NCBI GenBank assembly: GCA_029168955.1
Contig: JAPDOI010000379.1
Span: 124,001-188,000 of the forward strand
Length of the DNA: 64,000 nucleotides
Reading direction: 5' to 3'
Origin: Aplectana chamaeleonis
Taxonomy: Eukaryota; Nematoda; Chromadorea; Rhabditida; Cosmocercidae
In this document: positions 25,918 through 35,400 of the stretch, in pieces
Numbering within the stretch: position 1 is the first letter of the stretch
How the letters are laid out: each line of letters starts with the position of its first letter
Program-made: the position numbers and the translations under genes
Notes under the pieces: model-generated
What the model was told of the DNA's origin: nothing
Database searches by the model: none
The model's input: only the letters and a program-made list of their open reading frames with translations

Positions 25918-26198
25918 CTGTGCTTTTCTGGGCCGAAATCCGGTACGCAATTGCGTCTCGACGCGCTTTGCGGCCGCACACACTCGAGTCGGGCGAGTTT
26001 CCGGCGCCACAGCCAGACCTCGATGGAGCTTTTTTACACGGTTTTCTTCAATTTTTCTTAGTTTCCAGTTTCGAAAACCCACCTAGAGTCAACAGATCGA
26101 CTGCTGCGGCGCTGGAAACTCTTCCGACTAGGGAGCGTGCGGCGGCGAAGCGTGGCGAGACGCAACTGCGGACCGGAATTTGGCCCAGAGAAGCCCAG
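25918..26198. mobile_element. 281-bp TA-flanked MITE, copy B, nested in R
   Basis: Flanked by TA at 25916-25917 and 26199-26200. R copies at 27.98 kb and 29.57 kb (inverted) read CACATATGTAATTT without interruption, so they are empty sites and show TA duplication directly. Ends CTGTGCTTTTCTGGG and CCCAGAGAAGCCCAG are inverted, with a further inverted region around CCGGAATTTGG. Same family as 1470-1748. Confidence 0.93.
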
Positions 26199-26331
26199 TA
26201 TGTAATTTCTTGCAGCGCTTCGAATTGTGTACAGCTCATACCTCTGGTGACGGTGTGAATAGGTATTCTCATTGTAGGACACCCGCGCGGGAAGAGATCA
26301 AAGCCAAATCCGCGAAGCGCGCACCACAATT

Positions 26332-26560
26332 TGCATTAATTTCTTCCTCTTAATGCCGACGATTTTGACTGCTCGGCAAGAAATTGCGATCTTTTTGATC
26401 GGCGCTGTGCACGTGTGCACGAAATGGCTCCTTTGGGCCCTAGAAACTCTAATTCTAGCCCGTTTTTCACCGCACTACCTTCATAGTTTCTCAGTTGTTC
26501 TTGATCTAAGCTGATTTTTGTAATTTTTTTCGATAATGTTTTTCATCGTGATCACTGCCT
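26332..26560. mobile_element. Truncated TTAA MITE (family 3 fragment)
   Basis: Matches the right part of the complete family-3 element (44920-45152): TTTTGACTGCTCGGC, GGGCCCTAGAAACTCTA, and the terminus GATCACTGCCT followed by TTAA (26561-26564). Its left part is replaced by the R end of the composite repeat, so R joined or inserted within this older MITE. Confidence 0.85.
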
Positions 26561-26655
26561 TTAAGCAAATCTTGAGCAGCTTATCAGTTCTGGCGTCTTT
26601 TGAGTTCAAACTTCTGCTCAAGTATAGTTCATGGTGAATCCAATGGACACATTAA

Positions 26656-27147
26656 AGGCAGCAGACACGCTCGAAAAAGTTGTTGAGATAACTAAGTTTC
26701 TGAAGTCGAATGGCTCCTAGTAGACTGCTCACGCCGTTGGAAGCGTCAAAAACGAGTCAAAACTACTAAATTTCAACAATGCGAATTGAAAAATTTCTGC
26801 AACCCCGCCCCTGAGCTCTGCGACCCCACCCCAATATACAAACTCGTCCAGATTGATAGTACTAATACGGTCCCTTTGGCTGGTTTTTGATGCTTCCAAC
26901 GAGGTTAACGTTCCAGTACAGGCTGCAAGAGTATATCCGCTTCTCTGTCTCAACCGTTTTGTTGCTTTCCCTGTTTCAACCGCGTGCAGTAAAACTCGTC
27001 CACTTTCACCTGATAACACAATAACCGTCATTCCTCTAATTGCCCACAGTTTTTGTTCGTTTTTTTCGTCAGTTCCCAATACAATCAGCTCCAAACCTTC
27101 GATTTATGTCGTGAAACCGATACCATTTTTGAGCGTGTCTGCTGCCT
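26656..27147. mobile_element. TTAA MITE, family 1
   Basis: TTAA at 26652-26655 and 27148-27151 flank ends AGGCAGCAGACACGCTC and GAGCGTGTCTGCTGCCT. The interior matches 45830-46247. The open frame at 26853-27176 lies inside it and is not a gene. Confidence 0.9.
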
Positions 27148-27151
27148 TTAA

Positions 27152-27635
27152 AGGCACAGGACACCCAAAAAATTAATTTTGAGATTCCACGCTTATCTTG
27201 GAGAGAGGCACACTCTGATCACAGTGGTATCTCTAGAATCGTCCAAGACCCCCTTTGAACAGAGTTATGGCTCTTCAAAGGTGCCTAGATTCTGAGGGTG
27301 AAAAATTGGTGGACGAGTTGTCTCAGGCCTGTATTTCTCTTCATTCGCAATCGTTGCGTGAGAGAAAGCTAGGATAAGGAGGCAGTCCGGTAATGAACTG
27401 AAGAACGACGACTTATTGGAATTCATCCATCCATCGGGCAGCTATCGGCTTCAAAAATCGGTTAGGGGGTCGGGCCTGTGGTGGTGAGCGAAGGGGGACG
27501 GGCCTGTGGTGGTCGCTTATATCTCGCTTATTTGGAGGAAATGAGATCGGGCATTTGGCACGTGTTATACAGGAGGGGTCTTCTGCACAATTACATGAAA
27601 ATCTCAAAATTCATATCTGAGGGTGTATTGTGCCT
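27152..27635. mobile_element. TTAA MITE, family 2, sharing TTAA with its neighbour
   Basis: Starts AGGCACAGGACACCC directly after TTAA at 27148-27151, the same four bases that end the family-1 element, and ends GGGTGTATTGTGCCT before TTAA at 27636-27639. Other family members are at 41.5, 43.7, 54.0 and 58.9 kb. Confidence 0.9.
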
Positions 27636-27669
27636 TTAAGCGAGCGAGTAAAATGAATACGAAATTTCT

Positions 27670-27890
27670 GAAAGTTGGGCTCCGCAGAAAAGGTCAAGGA
27701 TTTGGCATTGCTCTAAAATGTCGTGAAATTGTTCCATCAGATTTGGCTATCAAACTGATTTCCTAAATGTAGTGAATTTGCTGGATCGATTTGGCTGTTG
27801 ATGGTATATGAAGATAACATAATCATTAAATGTAGTGAAATTGCTGCAAACGGATTTGGCAGGAGCTCTATGAACTATCACAGTCAAATC
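27670..27890 (+). repeat. Single arm of the 48.5-kb foldback family
   Basis: The stretch from ATTTCTGAAAGTTGGGCTCC to CACAGTCAAATCA matches 48550-48785 and, inverted, 49120-49358. Here only one arm is present and it is fused at 27890/27891 to a fragment of the R segment. Confidence 0.85.
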
Positions 27891-28126
27891 ACGGAGGCGG
27901 AGGCGGTGGCGGAGAACGTTTTTGCGTACTTTGAGAGGTCATAACTTTAGAAAGCGGGGACCAGTTACGATGAAAAGTTGCACACATATGTAATTTCTTG
28001 CAGCGCATCGAATGGTGTACAGCTCATACCTCTGGTGACGGTATGAATAGGTGATCTCATTGTAGGGCATCTGCGCGGGAAGAGATCAAAGCCAAATCTT
28101 GGTGCGCGCTTCGCGCGCACCACAAT
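27891..28126. repeat. R-segment fragment (copy ii)
   Basis: Begins within the GGAGGCGG run and continues to the R terminus with the perfect GCGCGCTTCGCGCGC palindrome and CACCACAATT. It has no array or TATA portion. It provides an empty site for the MITE at 25918. 28127-28540 is GC-rich with open frames on both strands but no family I can recognise. Confidence 0.85.
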
Positions 28127-28540
28127 TTTGAAATCGACGAAATTTAAATTGTGGTGTGGACTGAATGAGGTTGTACGTATTGAAGGAAAATGAAGAACGA
28201 TGGCAGGCATCGCTGCCACTCTGCGAGGCATTGAACTGCGCCGCCGCGTCAGGGTTCGACCACGCCCCAATCCTCTCGCTCGGCGGCGTGCCGCTGGGCG
28301 GCGCAACTCTGCAGACCACTTTAAACGTTTCTGCAAGGGTGTTAAGATGGCAACAGCTGAAATAGGCTCGAACGAGTCTGGTCCGTTGATTGGCGTGCGG
28401 AACTGGACAGGATTTCGCGTCACGCCTTATCGCCAACGACTCATCCCGTCGTCAAGCACTCGGGGTCGCGGCGACGCCGTGGCACCCACGACGGAGTATG
28501 CACTAATCCTAAACACTCGCATACGTGCACGCCGCCCCAG

Positions 28541-28747
28541 AAGAAGTTGGTAGATGGTCATCGAAGTGTACCTTCTCCATTGGCAATCTTTATCACGCAA
28601 GAGCAGATTGGGCTTTGTGAGAGAGTCTGTGAAGTTCTCATTGAGTTCACCAAGTTGACAGGATTCCTGCCCAAAACTGTTGCGGCGCTTGTTTTGACTA
28701 TTTTTGCAGTAATACTCGGAAATCGGGGAATCTCAAAGGGGGAATGA
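28541..28747 (+). CDS. Hypothetical terminal exon, unknown product
   Basis: After a possible acceptor (GCCGCCCCAG) the frame is open for 68 codons to TGA at 28745-28747 and has no in-frame ATG. It contains a polar region (TQEQIGLCERVCEVLIEF) and a hydrophobic stretch (TVAALVLTIFAVIL) that could be one membrane segment. No upstream exon or family was identified. It lies 47 bp before the H3-like ATG, so it could be an unrelated chance ORF. Confidence 0.25.
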   Translation, partial: KKLVDGHRSVPSPLAIFITQEQIGLCERVCEVLIEFTKLTGFLPKTVAALVLTIFAVILGNRGISKGE

Positions 28748-28794
28748 ATTGTGAACCCCGAAAGTAAAATGGCTTCGAAGTTTTTTGTTTTCAG

Positions 28795-29086
28795 ATGGCT
28801 AGCAGGGTGGACAAGGTATTGCCTGATAAGAGATCTACAGGGAAAAATCCTGCTAAGATACAAGCAATACAGAAACGAACCCTTTCTTGGCGAAAATTAC
28901 CCAAGGTAAGTTGCGAGTGACTCACTACGGAATGTGATCATAGAAACACTCAGATGGTTTCAGACATGCTTTCTGCGTCTAGTTAGACAAACTTTAGCAA
29001 GACAATCATCGCCATCATCAAAACTTAAATGGAGTCGACGAGCTGTGGCTGCACTGCAACTGGTTGGACTTCTTTCAAAATGTTAA
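28795..29086 (+). pseudogene. Histone H3 / CenH3-like relic, two exons
   Basis: Exon 1 (28795-28905) begins with ATG immediately after TTTTTTGTTTTCAG, a strong cis- or SL trans-splice acceptor, and ends AAG|GTAAGT. A 58-nt intron ends GGTTTCAG, and exon 2 (28964-29086) runs to TAA. The 77-residue product contains KRSTGKNPAK (compare the H3 tail), IQKRTLSWRKLP, FLRLVR and KLKWSRRAVAALQ followed by LVGL. These follow the H3 order RKLPF-RLVR, loop 1, ALQ, LVGL. The interval from RLVR to ALQ is 21 residues against 18 in H3 and 20 in human CENP-A, and a Trp sits at the CENP-A FNW position. About six residues between ALQ and LVGL are missing, and helices 2-3 and the C-terminus are absent. A possible frameshifted continuation (LTRVII) follows. 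It is probably decayed, but could be an undescribed short variant. 29087-29300 shows nothing else. Confidence 0.5.
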
Positions 29087-29307
29087 CACGAGTCATTATT
29101 GGTTTTTGATGTGTATAGAGAGTGTTCGGATATGGTGATCTTGAGTTTGCAAAAATTTCATGATGGAGGCGCTCACGTACATTCTGACAGGGAAACGCGC
29201 GAACCTTCTAGAATATGACAGATTTTCGGACCAAAATTTGTTGAAGCACACATATTAGCTTTGAAATCGCTTCTTAGGTTCACCGTAGATGCGGCGCGTA
29301 AATACAA

Positions 29308-29400
29308 TACAGCCGCTATCCAAGGGAAAAATGGGCGAAATGGGCAACTAAAGCGTCCTTCGACCACAACTCGCCCCAAAGTGCTCCGTTTTCAATTCTG
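29308..29400 (+). repeat. Family-6 foldback arm fragment
   Basis: CCGCTATCCAAGGGAAAAATGGGCG through AAAGTGCTCCGTTTTCAATT matches 54871-54985 and, inverted, 49609-49705 and 55257-55368. Only one arm is present. Confidence 0.75.
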
Positions 29401-29648
29401 AAAGGACTAAAATGTCCACCGTGCCACAATTGTGGTGAGCGCGAAGCGCTCACCAGGATTTGGCTTTGATCTCTTCCCGCGCGCATGCCCTACAATGAGA
29501 TCACCTATTCATACCGTCAACAGAGGTATGAGCTGTACACTATTCGACGCGCTGCAAGAAATTACATATGTATGCAACTTTTTCATCCCAACTGGTCCCC
29601 GCTTTCTAAAGTTATGACCTCTCTCAAAGTACGCAAAAAAACGTTCTC

Positions 29649-29778
29649 CACTACCGCCTCCTCCTCCGCCTCCGCCTCCGCCTCCGCCTCCGCCTCCGCC
29701 TCCGCCTCCGCCTCCGCCTGCGCGCTACCGCCTCCCGCCTCAGCCTCCACCTCCGCCTCCGCCTCCGCCTCCGTCCGT
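29649..29778 (+). repeat. CCTCCG hexanucleotide microsatellite
   Basis: About 130 bp of CCTCCG units with a few interruptions (CGCGCTACCG, CAGCCTCCA). It is the expanded counterpart of the shorter GGAGGC runs in the other R copies. The Ala/Ser- and Glu/Ala-rich open frames over it are artefacts of the repeat. Confidence 0.95.
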
Positions 29779-29998
29779 CGAAAACCATTTTTTGGAAGAG
29801 CGTGGACCAAATCGCCTCGAAAATTTGTGGACTAGAGGTAATCGGCCACGGGAATGACGAAAATAATTGTCAGGAAAAACTCACCATAATGACTTCTGGG
29901 CCCTAACGGGCGTTTGAAACTCGGAAACCGGCCTCTCAAGAATAGTTTACTGAAAATGGTGGGTTTTTCGTTATCCAGTCATTGTTTTCTTAGACTCC

Positions 29999-30005
29999 AT
30001 ATAAA
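29999..30005 (+). promoter_or_regulatory. TATA box (ATATAAA) in R copy iii
   Basis: Plus-strand counterpart of the TATA motif at 25600 and 56725, upstream of the array reading in the VQD sense. Confidence 0.45.
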
Positions 30006-30175
30006 CACCTTGCTCTCCAGAGATTGTGTGTACTTTAAACGTCCGGCTTCCGGAAGAAGGACGCTGTGCTTTTGGGTTGATGTATAATACTTGACCGCGG
30101 CGCGTCATTCGTTCAAAAGCGCACCATCGATAAGAAGGCGATCGCAGGATGTGCTGAAGTGTCGGTTGACTATGT

Positions 30176-32420
30176 GAGACCCTCGGTAGGGGGTGTGCAG
30201 GATGTCGTAGAGATGTGGGCAGGGCCTCGATAGGGAGTATGCAGGACATCATCGAACGTGTGCAGGACCTTAGTAGGAGTGTGCAGGACATCATGGAACG
30301 TGTGCAGGACCCCAGTAGGGAGTGTGCAGGACATCATGGAACGATGTGCAAGACCTTAGTAGGAGTGTGCAGGACATCATGGAACAGCCTGTGCAAGACC
30401 TTAGTAGGAGTGTACCCAGGACATCATGGGGACCTGTGCAGGACCGGCATTAAGGGAAGTGGACAGGACATCATGGGACCCTGTGCAGGACCTCAGTAGG
30501 AGGTGTGCAGGGACATCCCATGGAACCGTGTGCAGGACCGTAGTAAGGAGTGGACAGGACATCAAGGGACGTGTGCAGGACCCCCAGTAGGGGTGTGCCA
30601 GGACGTCGTAGAATGTGTGCAGGGACCTCAGTAGGAGTGTGCAGGACATCATGGAACGTGTGCAAGACCTTAGTAGGAGTGTGCAGGACATCATGGGACC
30701 TGTGCAGGACACTCCGGTAGGAGTGTGCAGGACGTAATCATGGAACGATGTGTGCAGAGACCTTAGTAGGAGTGGTGCAGGACATCATGGGACCTGTGCA
30801 GGACCTCCAGGCTAGGAGGTGTGCAGGGACATCATGGAGGTGACATTATTAGCAAGACCTTAGTAGTGAGTGTGCAGGACATCATGGGACCTGTGCAAGG
30901 ACCTCCCAGTAGGAAGTGTGCAGGACAGCATCATGGAACGTGTGCAAGACCTTAGTAGGAGTGTGCATGACATCATGGGACCTGTGCAGGACCTCAGTGA
31001 AAGGAGTGTTGCAGGACATCATGGAACGTGTGCAAGACCTTAGTAGGAGTGTGCAGGACATCATGGGACCTGTGCAGGACCTCCGTAGGAGTGTGCAGGA
31101 CATCATGGAACGATGCACTGCAGGACCATAGCAGGAGTGGACAGGACATCATGGGACGTGTGCAGTGACCCCAGTAGGGGTGTGCAGGACGTCAGTGAGA
31201 ATGTGTGCAGGACCTCAGTAGGAGTGTGCAAGGACATCATGGAACGTGTGCAAGACCTTGAAGTAGGGAGTGTGCAGGACATCATGGGACCTGTGCAGGA
31301 CCGCATTAGAGTGGAGCAGGACATCATGGGACACCTGTGCGGAAGGACCTCAGTGAGGAAGTGTGCAGGACATCATGGAACGTGTGCAGGACCGTAGTAA
31401 AAGTGGACAGGACATCATGGGACGTGTGCAGGACCCCCAGTAAGGGGTGTGCAGGACGTCGTAGAAGATGTGCCAATGCAGGACCTCAGTAGGAGTGTGC
31501 CAGTGACATCATGGAGACGTGTGCAAGACCTTAGTAAGGAGTGTGCAGGACATCATGGGACCTGTGCAGGACACTCAGTAAAGGAGTGTGCAGGACATCA
31601 TGGAACGTGTTGCAAGACCTTAGTAGGGAGTGTGCAGGACATCATGGGACCTGTGCAGGACCTCCCAGTAGGAAGTGTGCAGGACATCATGGAACGTGCG
31701 CAGGACCGTAGTAAGAGTGGACAGGACATCATGGGACGTGTGCAGGACCCCAGTAGGGGTGTGCAGGACGTCCGAAGAGTATGTGTGCAGGACCGTAGTG
31801 AGGAGTGGACGGGACATCATGGGACGTGTGCAGGACCCCAGTAGGAGATGTGCAGGACGTCGTAGGAGATGTGTGCAGGACCTCCCGGTAGGGAGTGTGC
31901 AGGACATCATGGAACACGTGTGCAAGACCTTAGTAGGAGTGTGCAGGACATCATGGGACCTGTGTGCAGGACCTCAGTAGGGAGTGTGCAGGACATCATG
32001 GAACGTATTGTGCAGCACCTTGGTAGGAGCGTGCAGGACATCATGGGACCTGTGCAGGACCTCAGTAGGGAGTGTACCCGCAGGACATCATGGAACGTGT
32101 GCAGGACCGTAGTAGGAGTGGACAGGACATGTCATGGGACGTGTGCAGGACCCCAGTAGAGTGTGCAGGACGTCGTAGAATGTGTGGCAGAACCTCGAGT
32201 AGGAGTGTGCAGGACATCATGGAACGTGTGCAGGACCTTAGTAGGAGTGTAGCAGGACATCATGGGACCTGTGCAGAAGGACCGCGCATTAAAGTGGACA
32301 GGACATCATGGGACCTGTGCAGGACCTCAGTGAGGAAGTGTGCAGGACATCCCATGGAACGTGTGCAGGACCGTAGTGCAGGAGTGGACAGGACATCATG
32401 GGACGTGTGCAGGACCCCAG
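30176..32420. other. Probable uncorrected long-read sequence within array 2
   Basis: Non-recurring one- to five-base insertions (for example GTACCCAGGACATC, GACAGCATCATGG) occur every few units, stop near 32450, and are almost absent from 32450 to 38150. This mirrors the noisy zone in array 1; both lie on the sides facing the 26-29 kb spacer. Confidence 0.6.
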
Positions 32421-35400
32421 TAAGGGGCAGTGTGCAGGACGTCATGTAGAATGTGTGCAGGACCTCAGTAGGAGTGTGCAGGACATCATGGAACGTGTGC
32501 AAGACCGTAGTAGGAGTGGACAGGACATCATGGGACGTGTGCAGGACCCCAGTAGGGGTGTGCAGGACGTCGAAGAATGTGTGCAGGACCGTAGTAGGAG
32601 TGGACAGGACATCATGGGACGTGAGCAGGATCCCAGTAGAGGTGTGCAGGACGTCGTAGAATGTGTGCAGGACCTCAGTAGGAGTGTGCAGGACATCATG
32701 GAACGTGTGCAAGACCTTAGTAGGAGTGTGCAGGACATCATGGGACCTGTGCACGACCTCAGTAGGAGTGTGCAGGACATCATGGAACGTGTGCAAGACC
32801 TTAGTAGGAGCGTACGGAGACATCATGGGACCTGTGCAGGACCTCGGTAGGAGTGTGCAGGACATCATGGAACGTGTGCAGGACCGTAGTAGGAGTGGAC
32901 AGGACATCATGGGACGTGTGCAGGACCCCAGTAGGGGTGTGCAGGACGTCGTAGAATGTGTGCAGGACCTCAGTAGGAGTGTGCAGGACATCATGGATCG
33001 TGTGCAAGACCTTAGTAGGAGTGTGCAGGACATCATGGGACCTGTGCAGGACCTCAGTAGGAGTGTGCAGGACATCATGGAACGCGTGCAGGACCGTATT
33101 AGGAGTGGACAGGACATTATGGGACCTGTGCGGACCCCAGTAGGGGTGTGCAGGACGTCGTATAATGTGTGCAGGACCTTAGTAGGAGCGTGAAGGACAT
33201 CATGGAACCTGTGCAGGATCCCAGTAGGGGTGTGCAGGACATCATGGAACGTGTGCAAGACCTTAGTAGTAGTGTGCAGGACATCATGGAACGTGTGCAA
33301 GACCTTAGTAGGAGTGTGCAGGACATCATGGGACCTGTGCAGGACCGCATTAGGAGTGGACAGGACATCATGGGACCTGTGCAGGACCTCAGTAGGAGTG
33401 TGCAGGACATCATGGAACGTGTGCAGGACCGTAGTAGGGGTGGACAGGACATCAAGGGACGTGTGCAGGACCCCAGTAGGGGTGTGCAGGACGTCGTAGA
33501 ATGTGTGCAGGACCTCAGTAGGAGTGTGCAGGACATCATGGAACGTGTGCAAGACCTTAGTAGGAGTGTGCAGGACATCATGGGACCTGTGCAGGACCTC
33601 AGTAGGAGTGTGCAGGACATCATGGAACGTGTGCAAGACCTTAGTAGGAGTGTGCAGGACATCATGGGACCTGTGCAGGACCTCAGTAGGAGTGTGCAGG
33701 ACATCATGGAACGTGTGCAAGACCTTGGTAGGAGTGTGCAGGACATCATGGGACCTGTGCAGGACCTCAGTAGGAGTGTGCAGGACATCATGGAACGTGT
33801 GCAAGACCTTAGTAGGAGTGTGCAGGACATCATGGGACCTGTGCAGGACCTCAGTAGGAGTGTGCAGGACATCATGGAACGTGCGCAGGACCGTAGTAGG
33901 AGTGGACAGGACATCATGGGACGTGTGCAGGACCCCAGTAGGGGTGTGCAGGACGTCGAAGAATGTGTGCACGACCGTAGTAGGAGTGGAAAGGACATCA
34001 TGGGAGGTGTGCAGGACCCAGTAGGGGTGTGCAGGACGTCGTAGAATGTGTGCAGGACCTCAGTAAGTGTGCAGGACATCATGGAACGTGTGCAAGACCT
34101 TAGTAGGAGTGTGCAGGACATCATGGGACCTGTGCAGGACCTCAGTAGGAGTGTGCAGGACATCATGGAACGTGTGCAACACCTTAGTAGGAGCGTGCAG
34201 GACATCATGGGACCTGTGCAGGACCTCAGTAGGAGTGTGCAGGACATCATGGAACGTGTGCAGGACCGTAGTAGGAGTGGACAGGACATCATGGGACGTG
34301 TGCAGGACCCCAGTAGGGGTGTGCAGGACGTCGTAGAATGTGTGCAGAACCTCAGTAGGAGTGTGCAGGACATCATGGAACGTGTGCAAGACCTTAGTAG
34401 GAGTGTGCAGGACATCATGGGACCTGTGCAGGACCGCATTAGGAGTGGACAGGACATCATGGGACCTGTGCAGGACCTCAGTAGGAGTGTGCAGGACATC
34501 ATGGAACGTGTGCAGGACCGTAGTAGGAGTGGACAGGACATCATGGGACGTGTGCAGGACCCCAGTAGGGGTGTGCAGGACGTCGTAGAATGTGTGCAGG
34601 ACCTCAGTAGGAGTGTGCAGGACATCATGGAACGTGTGCAAGACCGTAGTAGGAGTGGACAGGACATCATGGGACGTGTGCAGGACCCCAGTAGGGGTGT
34701 GCAGGACGTCGAAGAATGTGTGCAGGACCGTAGTAGGAGTGGACAGGACATCATGGGACGTGTGCAGGACCCCAGTAGGGGTGTGCAGGACGTCGTAGAA
34801 TGTGTGCAGGACCTCAGTAGGAGTGTGCAGGACATCATGGAACGTGTGCAAGACCTTAGTAGGAGTGTGCAGGACATCATGGGACCTGTGCAGGACCTCA
34901 GTAGGAGTGTGCAGGACATCATGGAACGTGTGCAAGACCTTAGTAGGAGCGTGCAGGACATCATGGGACCTGTGCAGGACCTCAGTAGGAGTGTGCAGGA
35001 CATCATGGAACGTGTGCAGGGCCTCAGAAGGAGTGTGCAGGACATCATGGGACGTGTGCAGGACCCTAGTAAGGGTGTGCAGGTCGTCGTAGAGTGTGTG
35101 CAGGACATCAGTAGGAGTGTGCACGACATCGTGGAACGTGTGCAGGACCTTAGTAAGAGTGTGCAGGACATCATGGGACCTGTGCAGGACCTCAGTAGGA
35201 AAGCGCAGGACATCATGGGACCTGTGCAGGACCCCAGTAGGGGTGTGCAGGACATCATGAGACCTGTGCAGGACCTCAGTAGGAAAGTGCAGGATATCCT
35301 GGGACCTGTGCAGGACACTCAGTAGGAGTGTGCAGGACATCATGGATCGTGTGCAAGACCTTAGTAGGAGTGTGCAGGACATCATGGGACCTGTGCAGGA

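Larger units (their letters stand above)
4515..26331 (-). mobile_element. Composite repeat 1: L end, 20-kb minisatellite, R end
   Basis: The unit has three parts: a non-repetitive L segment (4515-5044), a 21-bp minisatellite (5045-25450) and a non-repetitive R segment (25451-26331). The same three parts occur in inverted order at 29428-48195, and R plus a short array at 55958-57214. Relative orientation of L, array and R is constant, so the array travels as part of a larger repeat. L starts within 4515-4522; R ends at CACCACAATT preceded by a GCGCGCTTCGCGCGC palindrome. I see no terminal inverted repeats and no target duplication, so the transposition class is unresolved. Orientation is given as that of the candidate repeat-protein gene. 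Confidence 0.7.
25451..26331 (-). repeat. R segment of composite repeat 1, carrying an inserted MITE
   Basis: Homologous to 29428-30175 (inverted) and 56576-57214. Landmarks are CTCGCATAGTCAACCGACAC at the array junction, TTTATATGGAGTC, the GGAGGCGGAGGCG purine run, AACGTTTTTGCGT, and the terminal GCGCGC palindrome with CACCACAATT. It is interrupted by a TA-flanked MITE at 25918-26198. Confidence 0.88.
29428..30175 (+). repeat. R segment of composite repeat 2 (copy iii)
   Basis: Starts at AATTGTGGTG with a slightly diverged GAGCGCGAAGCGCTC palindrome and runs through the CCTCCG microsatellite and CCATATAAACACC to the array junction GTTGACTATGTGAGACC. The part homologous to the repeat-ORF N-terminus (about 30060-30170) contains several small changes that break the frame; this is also where the sequence becomes noisy. 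Confidence 0.85.

Noticed and set aside
4515..26331. Helitron identity for the composite repeat
   Set aside because: R has a hairpin near its end, but the terminus is CACCACAATT and not CTRR, L does not start with a convincing TC end, and no Rep/helicase coding is present.
26853..27176. 107-codon ORF
   Set aside because: It lies inside a TTAA MITE and crosses its terminus into the neighbouring MITE.
29583..29835. Ala/Ser- and Glu/Ala-rich proteins over the CCTCCG tract
   Set aside because: Both are translations of a hexanucleotide microsatellite within R.
33117..35318. 733-codon minus-strand ORF (and similar ORFs of 570-660 codons) in the arrays as separate genes
   Set aside because: They arise because a 21-bp unit preserves frame in four of six readings. 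They have no unique N- or C-terminus, start inside repeats, and run antisense or in the alternative frame to the only reading supported by the unique flanks.
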